A DNA stretch of 43,862 bases from Rhodocyclaceae bacterium (GCA_027492775.1 JAPUEC010000197.1:1-43862), one strand, 5' to 3'. Shown: positions 18,150 through 26,937, numbered from the stretch's first letter. Notes: generated from the sequence alone by a model not told the origin. Numbers and translations: made by a program.

Positions 18150-18946
18150 ATTCTTCTTTGCGCCAACAAGCCCATCACGTCTGGGTTTTCCAGCACCTCG
18201 GAACAGACCGAACGCCAGCTGGCGCGGGTTTCGGCCGAGGCGTCGAAGGCCCAGACGCATAGCCGCGAGGTGTTCCAGGCTTCGTCCGGATCGAGCAGCA
18301 CTTCCTGCGAGACGAGGTCGCGCAGCGCTTCGGCCTGGAGCGAGGCGATGCGGCGGGTGCGCACCTGGCGCCAGCAACCGTTTTCGAGGCGGGCGACGAC
18401 GGCGCGCCCGTTTTCGAGTAGAACCAGCCGCACGGCGCCATGCGCCAGACGCAGACGGAATTCGTTGGCGATGGTCATGAGCGCCGGCTGTACCGAGGTG
18501 AGGCGCCAGCGGCAGGCCTCGGCCAGCGCATCGAGCGCCTCGATCAGTTGGCGATCGACCCCGGCCGCCAGCCAGGGGTCGCCATAATCGCCTTCAGAGA
18601 GGCGGATATCCCAGGTTTCCACCGTGGTGCCGTACTGCTTGTTGAGTGCGATCTTGGCGTAGGAAAGGCGTTCCTCCTTGCGCATGAAATCGTCGACCCA
18701 GGGCAGGGCGGCATAGTGGACATGCGTATTGCCGAGGATGACCGTCAATTTGCCGGCGCGCTGCCAGCTCGGGCGCTCGTTGATGCCTTTTTGCACCGCG
18801 GCCATGAGGTCCGCCAGGGAATTGGTCTCGCAGCGCGCGACGAAACTCTCCGCCATGGCGCGCCGAGTGCCATGCGGCTGCCGCCGCAGGAAGGCGCGGT
18901 CGGCGAGGAGGGTGAGGGTGATCTGATCAGCCCACGAGGGTGACAC
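18146..18946 (-). CDS. PilM/GspL-cytoplasmic-like protein
   Basis: A 266-aa protein without a signal or membrane segment. It stands where PilM (or the cytoplasmic half of GspL) is expected, between the ATPase and the PilN-like gene. The pattern of strands and helices, for example KLTVILGNTHVHYAALPW, VDRQLIEALDALAEACRW and AVRLVLLENGRAVVARLENG, is compatible with the actin-like fold of PilM, but conserved ATP-binding residues are not obvious. The start is a GTG at 18946, seven bases after GAGGAG and inside the end of gspE, so it overlaps that gene by 20 bases. The function is inferred from position; similarity needs a profile search. Confidence 0.6.
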   Translation of the reverse strand: MSPSWADQITLTLLADRAFLRRQPHGTRRAMAESFVARCETNSLADLMAAVQKGINERPSWQRAGKLTVILGNTHVHYAALPWVDDFMRKEERLSYAKIALNKQYGTTVETWDIRLSEGDYGDPWLAAGVDRQLIEALDALAEACRWRLTSVQPALMTIANEFRLRLAHGAVRLVLLENGRAVVARLENGCWRQVRTRRIASLQAEALRDLVSQEVLLDPDEAWNTSRLCVWAFDASAETRASWRSVCSEVLENPDVMGLLAQRRI

Positions 18947-20618
18947 GATTGATCTCCTCGAGGGTGGTTTCGCCGGCCTGGACCAAGGCGAGGGCGGAAT
19001 GGCGCAGGTCGGGCGCGCGTTGTCGACGCGCCGCTTCTTTGAGGCGCGTGACCGGGGCGCGGGCGATGATGAGTTCGCGCATTTCATCATCCAGTTGCAG
19101 CACTTCGGCAATGGCGCGCCGGCCCTTGAAGCCCGTCCAGCGGCAATGTTCGCAGCCGACGCCCATGCGCCAGCGCCAATCCTCCACCGCTTCCGGCGTC
19201 AGCCCGGAGGCGATGAGTTCAGCGTTGCCGGGCAGCATGCCGATGCTGCAATGCGGGCAATTCACCCGCACCAGGCGCTGCGCGACCATGCCGTTCAGGG
19301 CGGAGACGAAGCCATAGACATCGACGCCCATGTGCATGAAGCGGCCGACGACGTCGAAGACGCTGTTGGCGTGAACGGTGGAAAACACCAGGTGACCGGT
19401 AAGCGCGGCCTGGACGGAAATCTGCGCCGTTTCACCGTCGCGGATTTCGCCGACCATGATCTTGTCCGGGTCGTGCCGCAGGATGGAGCGCAGGCCGCGG
19501 GCGAAGGTGAGGCCCTTCTTCTCGTTGACCGGAATCTGCAGCACTCCGGGGAGGACGTATTCGACCGGGTCTTCGATGGTGATGATCTTGTCGCGGCCGT
19601 TGTTGATCTCGCAGATGGAAGCGTAGAGGGTCGTCGTTTTGCCCGAGCCGGTCGGCCCCGCCACCAGCAGCATGCCGTAGGGTTCCTGCGCCATGCGGCG
19701 GATTGCCTCGACGGTGGCGGTGTCGAAGCCGACGCGGTCGAGGGTGAGGCCGGAAACTTCGTCGGCGACCGCCTTCTTGTCGAGAATCCGCAGCACCACA
19801 TCCTCGCCGAAAAGGCTGGGGATGATGGAGACGCGGAAATCGACCTGTCGGCCGCCGATCAGCGCCTTGAAACGGCCGTCCTGCGGCACGCGGTGCTCGG
19901 AAATGTCGAGCTGCGACATGATCTTGAGGCGGGAGACGAGTTGGGTGGCGAATTCCGGGCTGGGCACGCCGGTGACTTCCGAGAGCACGCCGTCGATGCG
20001 GTATTTGACCGTGAGGCCGGTGGCGTTGCACTCGAAATGGATATCGGAGACGTCTTCCTTGAGGGCATCGAACAGGGTCGAATTGACCAGCCGGACCACC
20101 GGATTGGCGTCTCCGGCCAGCGATTGCAGGCTGATGACGAGAATGTCGTCGGCTTCGCCGCCATCCTCGACCTCGTCGAACTGGAGGTTGGAAACCGTGT
20201 GGCGAGCTTCGTCCTGCGTGCCGAGAATGGTCGAGAGCGCCGTTTCATCGGCCAGGCGCCAGACGAAACTCTCCCGAACCCGGTCCTCGGCCCAGGGCAC
20301 CAACCCGGGCGAGAAGGGGTCGGCGATGACCAGGAAAAGCGCGCCGTCCTGGCTGCGGCAGGGGAAAATCTGGCGCGTCACCGCTTCGCCGAAGGAAATG
20401 ACTTCGAACGCCGGCGTTGCCGTCGCCAATTCGCCCGGATCGATCACCTGCCAGCGCAGGTTTGCCGCCAAGGCTTGCAGACATTGCTGGGGGGTCAGGC
20501 CGAGGTCTTCGCACATGACCTCCGGCACCGGGCGCAATTCGCGCACGGCGCGGGCGCGGGCACGCAGCAGCGATTCGGGCGTGATGGCGGGGGCCAGGCT
20601 GCTTTCCGACGGCGTCAT
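18927..20618 (-). CDS. gspE: GspE/PulE-family secretion ATPase
   Basis: Hexameric cytoplasmic ATPase that drives pseudopilus assembly, 563 aa. It has an N-terminal GspE domain (residues 1-160, with VISFGEAVTRQIFPC), then the Walker A motif GPTGSGKTTT, an Asp box around TIEDPVEYV, Walker B GEIRDGETA and the His box TVHAN. The zinc-binding element has two CxxC pairs (CPHC ... CEHC) near residues 450-500, typical of GspE/PilB. The start at 20618 overlaps the gspF stop (ATGA); a longer open frame reaching 21263 would run through gspF and is rejected. Confidence 0.95.
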   Translation of the reverse strand: MTPSESSLAPAITPESLLRARARAVRELRPVPEVMCEDLGLTPQQCLQALAANLRWQVIDPGELATATPAFEVISFGEAVTRQIFPCRSQDGALFLVIADPFSPGLVPWAEDRVRESFVWRLADETALSTILGTQDEARHTVSNLQFDEVEDGGEADDILVISLQSLAGDANPVVRLVNSTLFDALKEDVSDIHFECNATGLTVKYRIDGVLSEVTGVPSPEFATQLVSRLKIMSQLDISEHRVPQDGRFKALIGGRQVDFRVSIIPSLFGEDVVLRILDKKAVADEVSGLTLDRVGFDTATVEAIRRMAQEPYGMLLVAGPTGSGKTTTLYASICEINNGRDKIITIEDPVEYVLPGVLQIPVNEKKGLTFARGLRSILRHDPDKIMVGEIRDGETAQISVQAALTGHLVFSTVHANSVFDVVGRFMHMGVDVYGFVSALNGMVAQRLVRVNCPHCSIGMLPGNAELIASGLTPEAVEDWRWRMGVGCEHCRWTGFKGRRAIAEVLQLDDEMRELIIARAPVTRLKEAARRQRAPDLRHSALALVQAGETTLEEINRVTLVG

Positions 20619-21814
20619 CCGAGGCTCCCGGCGATATCGAAAATGGGGAGATAGAGCAGCAGCACGATGCCGCCGACGAAAATGCCGAGCACGACCAGCA
20701 ACAGCGGACTCAGCGCCTTGCCGAACCACGCCAGCCAGCGGTCGACGTCCTGGTCGTAGAAGCTGGCGATGCGCTCCATCATCTCGCCCATGCCGCCGGT
20801 GCGTTCGCCGACGCGCAACATGCGCAAGGCCACCGGCGTGGTCAGTCCGTGGCTGGAAAAGGCGTCGGACATGGTACGACCCTCCTTCACTTCCAGCGCC
20901 GCCTGGGCCAGGGCCATGCGCAGCGAGGGGTGGAGCAAGGCGCCGACCATGCCGAATGCGGTCATCGCCGGGATGCCACCCCGCAGCAGCATGCCGGTGG
21001 CGCGGTAGAAGCGCGAGAGTTCGAAAATCTTGAGCCGGCGCCCAAGCGCCTGGCTGCGCCAGATCCGCGCCGCGATAAAAGTGCGCACGCCGGGGCGGGT
21101 GACGATCCAGGCGAGCAGGACGAGCAGCGCCATGCTGCCGAAGAAGGTCTGGAACGGATAGGCCGTCACCAGGCGCCCCCAGTCGATGACCAGGCGGGAA
21201 AGAAAGGGCAGCGAGCGGTTGTTGCCTTCGAACACCGCCGAGAATTTGGGGATCAGGAACCACATCAGGCCGACGGTGACGAGCCCGGCAACGGCCATGA
21301 CGACGGCCGGATAGAACAGGGCGCTGACGATCTTGGCCTTCTGCTCGCGCATGCGCTCCTCGTGGGCGATGAAGCGTTGCAATGCCTGGGGAAGATCGCC
21401 GGTGCGTTCGCTGGCGCGGAGGGTGGCGACCAGGAGATCGGGGAAGACTTCCGGGAACGACGCCAGAGCATGGGAAAAGGAACTGCCCTCGTAAAGCGCA
21501 GCGATGATGCCTTCCAGCACCCGCCGCGATTCGGGCGCCTGCTCCTTCTCGACCAGGGCTTCGGTCGCTTCGACCAGCGACAGCCCGGCTTCGAGCAGGG
21601 CCAGCAGTTCCTGCGAGAAAAGCAGCAGGTCGATGCGGCCGGCGCGGCGTTTGGCGGTGTTCATGGCGGCGAAGCCGAAATTCGCCGCGCGCACGGAAAT
21701 GACGTCGATTCCCTGGATGCGCGCCTTGCGTTCTGCCTCGCCGGAGTCAAGGGCATCCACCGAGAGGCTCAGGACCTGCCCGGAATGACCGAGGCCTTTA
21801 ACGTCGAACTTCAT
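20615..21814 (-). CDS. gspF: GspF-family inner-membrane platform protein
   Basis: Polytopic platform protein of 399 aa that couples the ATPase to pseudopilin insertion. After a short N-terminal domain (residues 1-70) come two T2SSF domains. The first has LLFSQELLALLEAGLSLVEA and the second FELSRFYRATGMLLRGGIPA, each followed by the GRTMSDAF-type and RVGERTGGM/RASERTGDL motifs. Three transmembrane segments are visible (near residues 170-195, 225-245 and 370-395). It starts about 20 bases after gspG and overlaps gspE by four bases, consistent with one polycistron. Confidence 0.95.
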   Translation of the reverse strand: MKFDVKGLGHSGQVLSLSVDALDSGEAERKARIQGIDVISVRAANFGFAAMNTAKRRAGRIDLLLFSQELLALLEAGLSLVEATEALVEKEQAPESRRVLEGIIAALYEGSSFSHALASFPEVFPDLLVATLRASERTGDLPQALQRFIAHEERMREQKAKIVSALFYPAVVMAVAGLVTVGLMWFLIPKFSAVFEGNNRSLPFLSRLVIDWGRLVTAYPFQTFFGSMALLVLLAWIVTRPGVRTFIAARIWRSQALGRRLKIFELSRFYRATGMLLRGGIPAMTAFGMVGALLHPSLRMALAQAALEVKEGRTMSDAFSSHGLTTPVALRMLRVGERTGGMGEMMERIASFYDQDVDRWLAWFGKALSPLLLVVLGIFVGGIVLLLYLPIFDIAGSLG

Positions 21815-21835
21815 GATGGGGCGGCGGATGGACGA

Positions 21836-22270
21836 TCAGTTGGTGATGTCCTCGTCCTCGTCCTTGCCGCCCGGGCGGCCGTCGCGGCCCAGGCTCATGA
21901 TTTCGTAGGCTTGGCCGTTTTGACCCGGCACCTTATAGACATAGGCATTGCCCCAGGGATCGAGCGGCGCTTCCTTCTTCAGGTAAGGGCCTTTCCAGCG
22001 AGTGCTGCCCAGCGGCGCCTTGCTCAGCGCCGCGAGTCCCTGCTCGTTGGTGGGGAAGGCGCCCATGTCGAGGCGATAGGATTCGATTGCCTTGGAGAAA
22101 GCGTCGATTTGCTGCTTCGCCGCAGTGCGTTCGGCTTTCGATACGTTGCCGAATAGATTTTGTGCAACGACGCCGACCAGCAGCCCGACGATGAGCAACG
22201 CGATCAACAGTTCGAGCAGGGTAAAGCCTTTCATGTCACGTTGCCGCGACACCGTTCGCCAGTTTTGCAA
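21836..22270 (-). CDS. gspG: Major pseudopilin GspG
   Basis: First gene of the operon and the main subunit of the pseudopilus, 144 aa. After a Gly, the mature part begins FTLLELLIALLIVGLLVG with Glu at +5. The family hallmarks follow: MGAFPTNEQGLAAL, the WKGPYLKK segment, DPWGNAYVYKVPG, and an Asp/Glu-rich end beginning LGRDG that forms the calcium site of type II secretion GspG. This marks the cluster as type II secretion rather than type IV pilus. The TTG at 22270 has GAGGAG six bases upstream and gives a 15-residue leader; an ATG at 22234 would give a very short leader (MKG) and has no comparable site. Confidence 0.93.
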   Translation of the reverse strand: MQNWRTVSRQRDMKGFTLLELLIALLIVGLLVGVVAQNLFGNVSKAERTAAKQQIDAFSKAIESYRLDMGAFPTNEQGLAALSKAPLGSTRWKGPYLKKEAPLDPWGNAYVYKVPGQNGQAYEIMSLGRDGRPGGKDEDEDITN

Positions 22271-22379
22271 GATTGTCTCCTCTTACATGGATGCCTGTTT
22301 GCCAGGGTCTTATGAAGGCCGGTATTTTAGCATTCCGCAGGTTGAGCACCGATACTTTGCCGTCACCGCGGATTAGCGA

Positions 22380-23393
22380 TTACCGGCCTACCAACGTCTT
22401 TATCATGGCATGCACGGCGCCGAGCTGTTTCCCTTGTCGGGTATCCCAGCCTGGTCCGCTGTACCCCCACCAATCCCAGCATCCGAAAGGATTCGCGGGG
22501 TCCGAATACGAGATACCGACCTGCGGATAGACGACCACCATGCGGTTGGTATCCGCCCAGCGGTTGAACCCGGCGCCGTTGTTGCCATAGACATCGTCGG
22601 CAACGGCGTTGGCGCTTTGTCCGCAGCCATGGAATACGACGTGCAGCTTGCAGCGCTCTCCAGCAGCACATTCCGAGGGAATGTATGCGTACCCCGTATC
22701 TTCAAAACCGAGTGGTTGACCCATGCCGAACGACTTTTGTTCGAATTTAGCGATTTTTCCGGTTGGCGTTGCGGACGCGCGAGGCTTCAGCTTGCCCTCG
22801 TAGATCCATTGCAGGAGGTCGCCGGCCTGGTCGTAGCCGCAGTTATTCACCGCCGGCAGACCGCCGGCGGTGCAAGCCGCATGACGGGGATTGTCGGTGA
22901 GGAAGGCGTGTTCGCTTTCCTTGTCGTTCAGGAATTTGATGTTCTCGGCAGGCATCAGCGCCCGGTAGTAATTGGCGAGGCTTTCCATGGCCGGCCGGCC
23001 GACGAAGGAATCCCGCGTCCCGATGTAAAGATAGACGCGCGACTTCGCAAGGTTTTCGACCGGGTCGGCGAGCCCGGCCGCGGCGTTGGCCTTGAGCTTG
23101 GCGACGCTGGCGGCCGCGTCCGGATTGCCGTTCATGCAATTGGTGACGTTCTGAATGATGGCGCCGATGGAATCGCCATCGCCGGCGCAGTGATAAGGCC
23201 CGGCGGCAATGATGGCCGCCCCCTTGGTGCCGGCGCTGTAGACCGCGTGATATTGCACGGCCATGTATCCGCCGGAGGAGAGACCGGAGACTGAAACTTC
23301 GGCCGGATCGATGTTGAGCTTGGGCAAAGTGTCGGCGGTTGCCAATGCCGTCGTCAGTCCCAGGCATATTGCCGCTAAGGCGCGAGAATCCAT
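22380..23393 (-). CDS. Secreted PHA depolymerase-family esterase, type 2 catalytic domain
   Basis: A 337-aa exported serine hydrolase. The signal peptide ends near residue 20 (LATA-DT). The lipase box GLSSG (37-41, nucleophile Ser39) lies near the N-terminus, and the oxyanion-hole HGCGQ near residue 255, with the sequence VVFHGCGQSA. This order (Ser first, oxyanion motif late) is the type 2 arrangement of extracellular short-chain PHA depolymerases. The end has the CWDWWGYSG segment that type 1 enzymes carry near their middle, and no separate linker or binding domain. The start at 23393 has GAGGA five bases upstream. It is divided from gspG by only 109 bases, in the same direction. Confidence 0.85.
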   Translation of the reverse strand: MDSRALAAICLGLTTALATADTLPKLNIDPAEVSVSGLSSGGYMAVQYHAVYSAGTKGAAIIAAGPYHCAGDGDSIGAIIQNVTNCMNGNPDAAASVAKLKANAAAGLADPVENLAKSRVYLYIGTRDSFVGRPAMESLANYYRALMPAENIKFLNDKESEHAFLTDNPRHAACTAGGLPAVNNCGYDQAGDLLQWIYEGKLKPRASATPTGKIAKFEQKSFGMGQPLGFEDTGYAYIPSECAAGERCKLHVVFHGCGQSANAVADDVYGNNGAGFNRWADTNRMVVVYPQVGISYSDPANPFGCWDWWGYSGPGWDTRQGKQLGAVHAMIKTLVGR

Positions 23394-23468
23394 GACATTC
23401 CTCGTCTATTACGTTAGTCGTATCCCTGGATATAGTGTAGACGACTTGGCGCCGCTAGGGCAGAAAAG

Positions 23469-23496
23469 ACGACAGCCGCCCCAAGGCAGCTGTCGT
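23469..23496 (-). terminator. Probable terminator after the FN3-bearing depolymerase
   Basis: An 8-bp stem acgacagc/gctgtcgt (23469-23476 and 23489-23496) encloses a 12-base loop. On the minus strand it is followed by a T-rich GTCTTTTCTG stretch, so it can terminate the depolymerase transcript that ends at 23538. Confidence 0.6.
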
Positions 23497-23537
23497 GCTG
23501 GCGATGAAAGGGGGCCCAGCGTCGCCGGGCCGCCAAA

Positions 23538-25214
23538 CTAGTAAGCCATGGGCCCGCAGTTCGCCTGGTTGGTCCAGGTGCCGCCGCAGTTGTAAAGGGC
23601 AACCGAAGCCGTGTAGCCGATTTTGGCGCCGAGCCCGAGATACTGGTTCAAGCTCAGGCGTTTGGCATTGTAGTGGTTGACCACCGTATCGGTGACCGCT
23701 TGCGAGTAGGCAACCGGCGAGACGGTGATCGGGGCGCTTTGGGCGCCTTCCACGTTGGCGCTATTGACCGCCGAGACGCTGTAGCTGTAGCTGCCCGAGG
23801 CCAATCCGCTGTCGGTATAGGTGGCCGAGGCGGGCACGCCGATCCGGCTGCCATTGCGGTAAACGTTGTAGTTCTTGGCGCCCGGCACCGCGTTCCAGGT
23901 CAGCGCCACTGTTCCCGTTGCCGGGCTGCTTCCCGCCAGGCCGCCAGGAGCGTCGAGAATCGGCGGGGTGCCGGTGGTCGTCCCCTGCACGGCCGTGGAT
24001 TTGACGCTCTCCGAACCATTGGCGGTCGCGGTCACCGTGTAGGTGTAGGTGGAGCCGCCGTTGAGTCCGCTGTCGGTGAAGCCTGTCCCGCTCACTGAAG
24101 CCACCTTGTTGCCGTCGCGATAGACGTTGTATCCGGTGGCGCCGCCGACGCCACTCCAGCCGATGGTCAGACTGCTGCCCGTGGCGGCGCTTACCGTCAC
24201 GCCGGATGGGGCGGCGATGAGCACGACGCGCAGGTTGTTCTTGAAGAGCCAGTCGGTGATATAGACCGGATAATCGACGCGATCGCTATCGACAAAGGCG
24301 ATGTACTTCGTGGCGCCGGGGCCGGCCGGCCAGGCATGGGACATTCCGCTGACCACCATGTCGGAAAGGCGCTCGCGGCCGCTGGCATCCTTATACACCT
24401 TGGCCGTGCCGCCGCCCGGCACCGAGGTGGTGGTCGGGTTGGTCGTCGCCACGCCATAGAGCACCCCCATGCCCTCTATGTTGCGCACGTTGTGGGCGGG
24501 CAGGACGAGCGTGTCGGCGCTGCCATAGACGACGGCGGCGATCTGCGTGTCGTAGTAGCCGGCATAGGCGCTGCCGCTGTAGGACTTGCAATTGGCGGCT
24601 ACCTGCGCGGCGCTGATCTTGGGGGCGACCGAGATGTCGCCCGCGGCGGCGCCGATGGTCGGACCGGCGTTGGCGCCGAAGCCGGCGAACACCTCCGGGA
24701 AGGCGCAGGCCATGGCCAGGGTCTGGCCGCCACCGGAGGAAAGGCCGGTGACGTAGATCTGGTTGGGGTCGATGTCGAGTTCGCCGCGCGCGCGAACGGC
24801 GTCGATCAGCTTCTTGAGCGGCAGATTGTCGCGCGTGGTGCGGGACTGGCCGCTACCGAACCAATCCCAGCAGCCCGAAACCGCGCGCGTCGAGCTGGTG
24901 CCGGCAGGCACGGTCGGGGCGATGACCACCATGCCGTACTGCTCGGCCACCGGCTCCCAGTGGTATTTGTTATCGATGACGTTGCCGGTTGCCGTCTGGG
25001 CGCAACCGTGCAGCGAGAGCATGAGGGCGCGCTTGCCGGCCTTGACCGCCGGCGTGGCGTTCTTCGGCACGTACACATAAGCGTCCTGCAGGTTGGGCGT
25101 GCCGTAGGTGGCGCTTTCCTTGACCCAGGCGCCGGAGCCGGGGGTGAGCGCGTGGGCGGAAAGGGCGCTGGTCAAAAACAGCGTCGCGGGGATGATTCTG
25201 ATCATGGGCTTCAT
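23538..25214 (-). CDS. Secreted PHA depolymerase, type 1 catalytic domain with two FN3 domains
   Basis: A 558-aa exported hydrolase. The signal peptide ends in SAHA (residue 22). The catalytic domain (about 24-330) has HGCAQ (69-73, oxyanion hole), CWDWFG (115-120) and lipase box GLSSG with Ser159; the acid and base are probably in the GSADTLV and GMSHAW segments. Two fibronectin type III domains follow, each with a YNVYR strand and a YTDSGL or FTDSGL turn, and then a C-terminal module of about 50 residues with two cysteines (LYNCGGTW, QANCGP). The catalytic-linker-binding domain plan is that of extracellular PHB depolymerases. The ATG at 25214 has AAAGGAG five bases upstream; the frame runs further up to 25490 but without a credible start. 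Confidence 0.88.
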   Translation of the reverse strand: MKPMIRIIPATLFLTSALSAHALTPGSGAWVKESATYGTPNLQDAYVYVPKNATPAVKAGKRALMLSLHGCAQTATGNVIDNKYHWEPVAEQYGMVVIAPTVPAGTSSTRAVSGCWDWFGSGQSRTTRDNLPLKKLIDAVRARGELDIDPNQIYVTGLSSGGGQTLAMACAFPEVFAGFGANAGPTIGAAAGDISVAPKISAAQVAANCKSYSGSAYAGYYDTQIAAVVYGSADTLVLPAHNVRNIEGMGVLYGVATTNPTTTSVPGGGTAKVYKDASGRERLSDMVVSGMSHAWPAGPGATKYIAFVDSDRVDYPVYITDWLFKNNLRVVLIAAPSGVTVSAATGSSLTIGWSGVGGATGYNVYRDGNKVASVSGTGFTDSGLNGGSTYTYTVTATANGSESVKSTAVQGTTTGTPPILDAPGGLAGSSPATGTVALTWNAVPGAKNYNVYRNGSRIGVPASATYTDSGLASGSYSYSVSAVNSANVEGAQSAPITVSPVAYSQAVTDTVVNHYNAKRLSLNQYLGLGAKIGYTASVALYNCGGTWTNQANCGPMAY

Positions 25215-25674
25215 GACTTCTCCTTTGGGGTAAGGTGCTGCTTGTTTTATGGGTTGATGCGCGCGGATTGTTTTCTCCGCTTTGAACTGCCGATACCGCC
25301 AACCGCCAGGGCGTGATTCACAATCAGGCGACGTCTGCGGCGTTGCTCGGCTTGGCAAGGGCTGAGCATTACCTGCACCTTGTGCCTCAGGTTCCTCGCC
25401 TGCCGACTCAACGCAATCCGCCGTCTTTTGATGAACACGCCCCAGGTCAACGGAGCGCGGATGGTAACTTTGGCGTTCCGTGTCGGACATTGGGGAAAAC
25501 CCCCAATGCCCCAGGCTTGCGCAATGGCGACAAAAGCCGGACGATGCTCGTCCCGGGACGGATGAACCCTTAAATCGACTGACGGAGCCCGGTTTGTTGA
25601 CGGTTGGCGTCCCGACTCCGGCAAAATAATAATTTCGGCCAGACAGCGCCTGCTTGCAGGCTTATCAAGCGCAC
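25215..25674. promoter_or_regulatory. 460-base divergent intergenic region with a palindrome
   Basis: This is the only gap above 300 bases. It separates the FN3-bearing depolymerase (-) from the Gtr cassette (+), so it must hold promoters for both. I see no convincing gene: short frames on both strands have poor composition and no ribosome binding site. The clearest element is the palindrome at 25488-25508. An A/T-rich AAAATAATAAT at 25623-25633, about 45 bases before gtrA, is a possible -10 region. The depolymerase leader would be about 270 bases if transcription starts near the palindrome. Confidence 0.5.
25488..25508. promoter_or_regulatory. Palindrome upstream of the FN3-bearing depolymerase
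   Basis: A perfect 8-bp inverted repeat (cattgggg/ccccaatg) with a five-base centre. Read toward the depolymerase its core is ATTGGGGGTTTTCCCCAAT. The same ATTrGGG-TTTT-CCCyAA pattern occurs at 31997 and 33571, before the other two type 1 depolymerases. No T-tract or downstream gene end fits a terminator, so an operator is more likely. The regulator is unknown. Confidence 0.5.
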
Positions 25675-26082
25675 ATGACCACTGAAATCCTGCGACAGTT
25701 TTCCCGCTTCACCGGCGTCGGATGCATGTCCGCCATTGGGCATTACGGCCTGCTGATCCTGCTCGTCCAGGTTTTTGCCGTCGATGCAGTGACCGCGTCG
25801 GCCGCCGGCGCCTTGCTGGGCGCGGTCATCAACTACTCGTTGAATTATCGGGTCACTTTCCGCAGCACCAAGCGCCACCGCGACAGCATCTGGAAGTTCG
25901 CCGTCGTCGCCTTGATCGGCCTCGTGCTCAACACCTTCTTCATGTGGGTGGCGGTCGATCTGCTTGGCATTCACTACCTCGTCGCCCAGGTGGTGACCAC
26001 CGGCCTGGTGCTGATCTGGAGCTTTATCGGCAACCGGATATGGACCTTCGGTGAAGGCGCTTCACCGAACAAAGCGGCCTGA
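25675..26082 (+). CDS. GtrA-family membrane protein
   Basis: A 135-aa protein with four transmembrane helices and the GtrA pattern: an N-terminal RQFSRFTGVGCMSAIGHYG, a central YSLNYRVTF loop and an ending SFIGNRIWTFGE. GtrA proteins are thought to flip undecaprenyl-phosphate-linked sugars across the inner membrane in Gtr-type glycosylation of O-antigen, teichoic acids or other glycans. I start it at the ATG at 25675; a TTG seven codons upstream is less likely. It is the first gene of a four-gene plus-strand cassette, four bases before the next gene. Confidence 0.85.
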   Translation: MTTEILRQFSRFTGVGCMSAIGHYGLLILLVQVFAVDAVTASAAGALLGAVINYSLNYRVTFRSTKRHRDSIWKFAVVALIGLVLNTFFMWVAVDLLGIHYLVAQVVTTGLVLIWSFIGNRIWTFGEGASPNKAA

Positions 26083-26085
26083 GCC

Positions 26086-26937
26086 ATGTCTTTACCAAAC
26101 CCCACGAAAGCCGTCGCGATGATGTTTCGCCCCGTGATTTTGCGGATGTTGGCCGCCCTGCTGGCCTTGGGCGCGTTCTGCCTGGCGTCTCCGGCCAACG
26201 CCGGCAGCGTGTATTTCGGCATGTCGCGCGAGGGTGACCGGCTCGTTCTCGTCAATCACGGCAACAGCTCCGCCTTCCACCCCGCGGTTCTGCGCCTGCA
26301 GGACGACGGCCGTTGGCAGCAACTGCCGCTGGCCCCCGGCGTTCGGCCGCCGGTCGAACTCCTTCCCGGCGGCCGGCTGGAATTCCTATATTCCCCCCAA
26401 GGCTCCGGCCGCTTCGACGCCGCCTCGCCGCTGATGGTCCGCTTTTTCGATCAGGCGGGCTCCGGTTTTGGGCAGATTTCCTATTTCAACCAGCCGCCGC
26501 CGGCGCCGGAACCGCTCCAGGCGGCCTACATCGATGGCCTGATGACCCTGACACCGCCCCGCGACCTCAAACCAGGCGAGACGCGTTTCAGCTGGCTGCT
26601 TTGGCCGGAGGAGGATGGCATCGCGCCATTGCGCTCGGCAGTGCGCTTCGAACACGCTCAGCCGCCGGCCCGGCGCATCGAATGGCGGGCCGGCATGGAA
26701 AAACTCCAGTTCGACCTCGGCGCCGGGCAGCCGTCGGCGATGCTGCTCAATGAAACCGATCACGGCCTGGAGTTCCAGATGCTGCCCGGCGCCGCGCTGC
26801 AGGGCCGGGAGCAACGCGCCGCCTGGCTGCAGGCCAGCATCCCGCTCTATTGGTCGGCGCTGGCGGCGCTGATTGTGGCGGCGCTGGCCTTGGGTGTTCA
26901 CTGGCTCCGCTCGCGGCGGCAAAAGGCAAGCGCATGA
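26086..26937 (+). CDS. Exported membrane-anchored protein of unknown function
   Basis: A 283-aa protein I do not recognise. It has a signal peptide (hydrophobic to about residue 37, ending SPANA), a beta-rich periplasmic region with many Pro, Gly and aromatic residues, and a C-terminal transmembrane helix (about 254-273, LYWSALAALIVAALALGVHW) followed by a short basic tail. This is the topology of a periplasmic domain held at the inner membrane by its C-terminus. An internal ATG pair (codons 12-13) could shorten the leader. It lies between gtrA and a large membrane protein and its stop overlaps the latter's start (ATGA), so it is probably a working part of the glycosylation cassette. Confidence 0.7.
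   Translation: MSLPNPTKAVAMMFRPVILRMLAALLALGAFCLASPANAGSVYFGMSREGDRLVLVNHGNSSAFHPAVLRLQDDGRWQQLPLAPGVRPPVELLPGGRLEFLYSPQGSGRFDAASPLMVRFFDQAGSGFGQISYFNQPPPAPEPLQAAYIDGLMTLTPPRDLKPGETRFSWLLWPEEDGIAPLRSAVRFEHAQPPARRIEWRAGMEKLQFDLGAGQPSAMLLNETDHGLEFQMLPGAALQGREQRAAWLQASIPLYWSALAALIVAALALGVHWLRSRRQKASA

Noticed and set aside
18927..21263. Very long minus-strand open frame (778 codons) covering the ATPase and part of gspF
   Set aside because: The upstream 215 codons are an out-of-frame reading of gspF. The ATPase start at 20618 overlaps the gspF stop as ATGA and matches the start of the family.
25247..25624. Possible minus-strand gene in the 460-base gap (125 codons)
   Set aside because: Arg-rich, no ribosome binding site, overlaps the palindrome and the probable promoters; no family resemblance.
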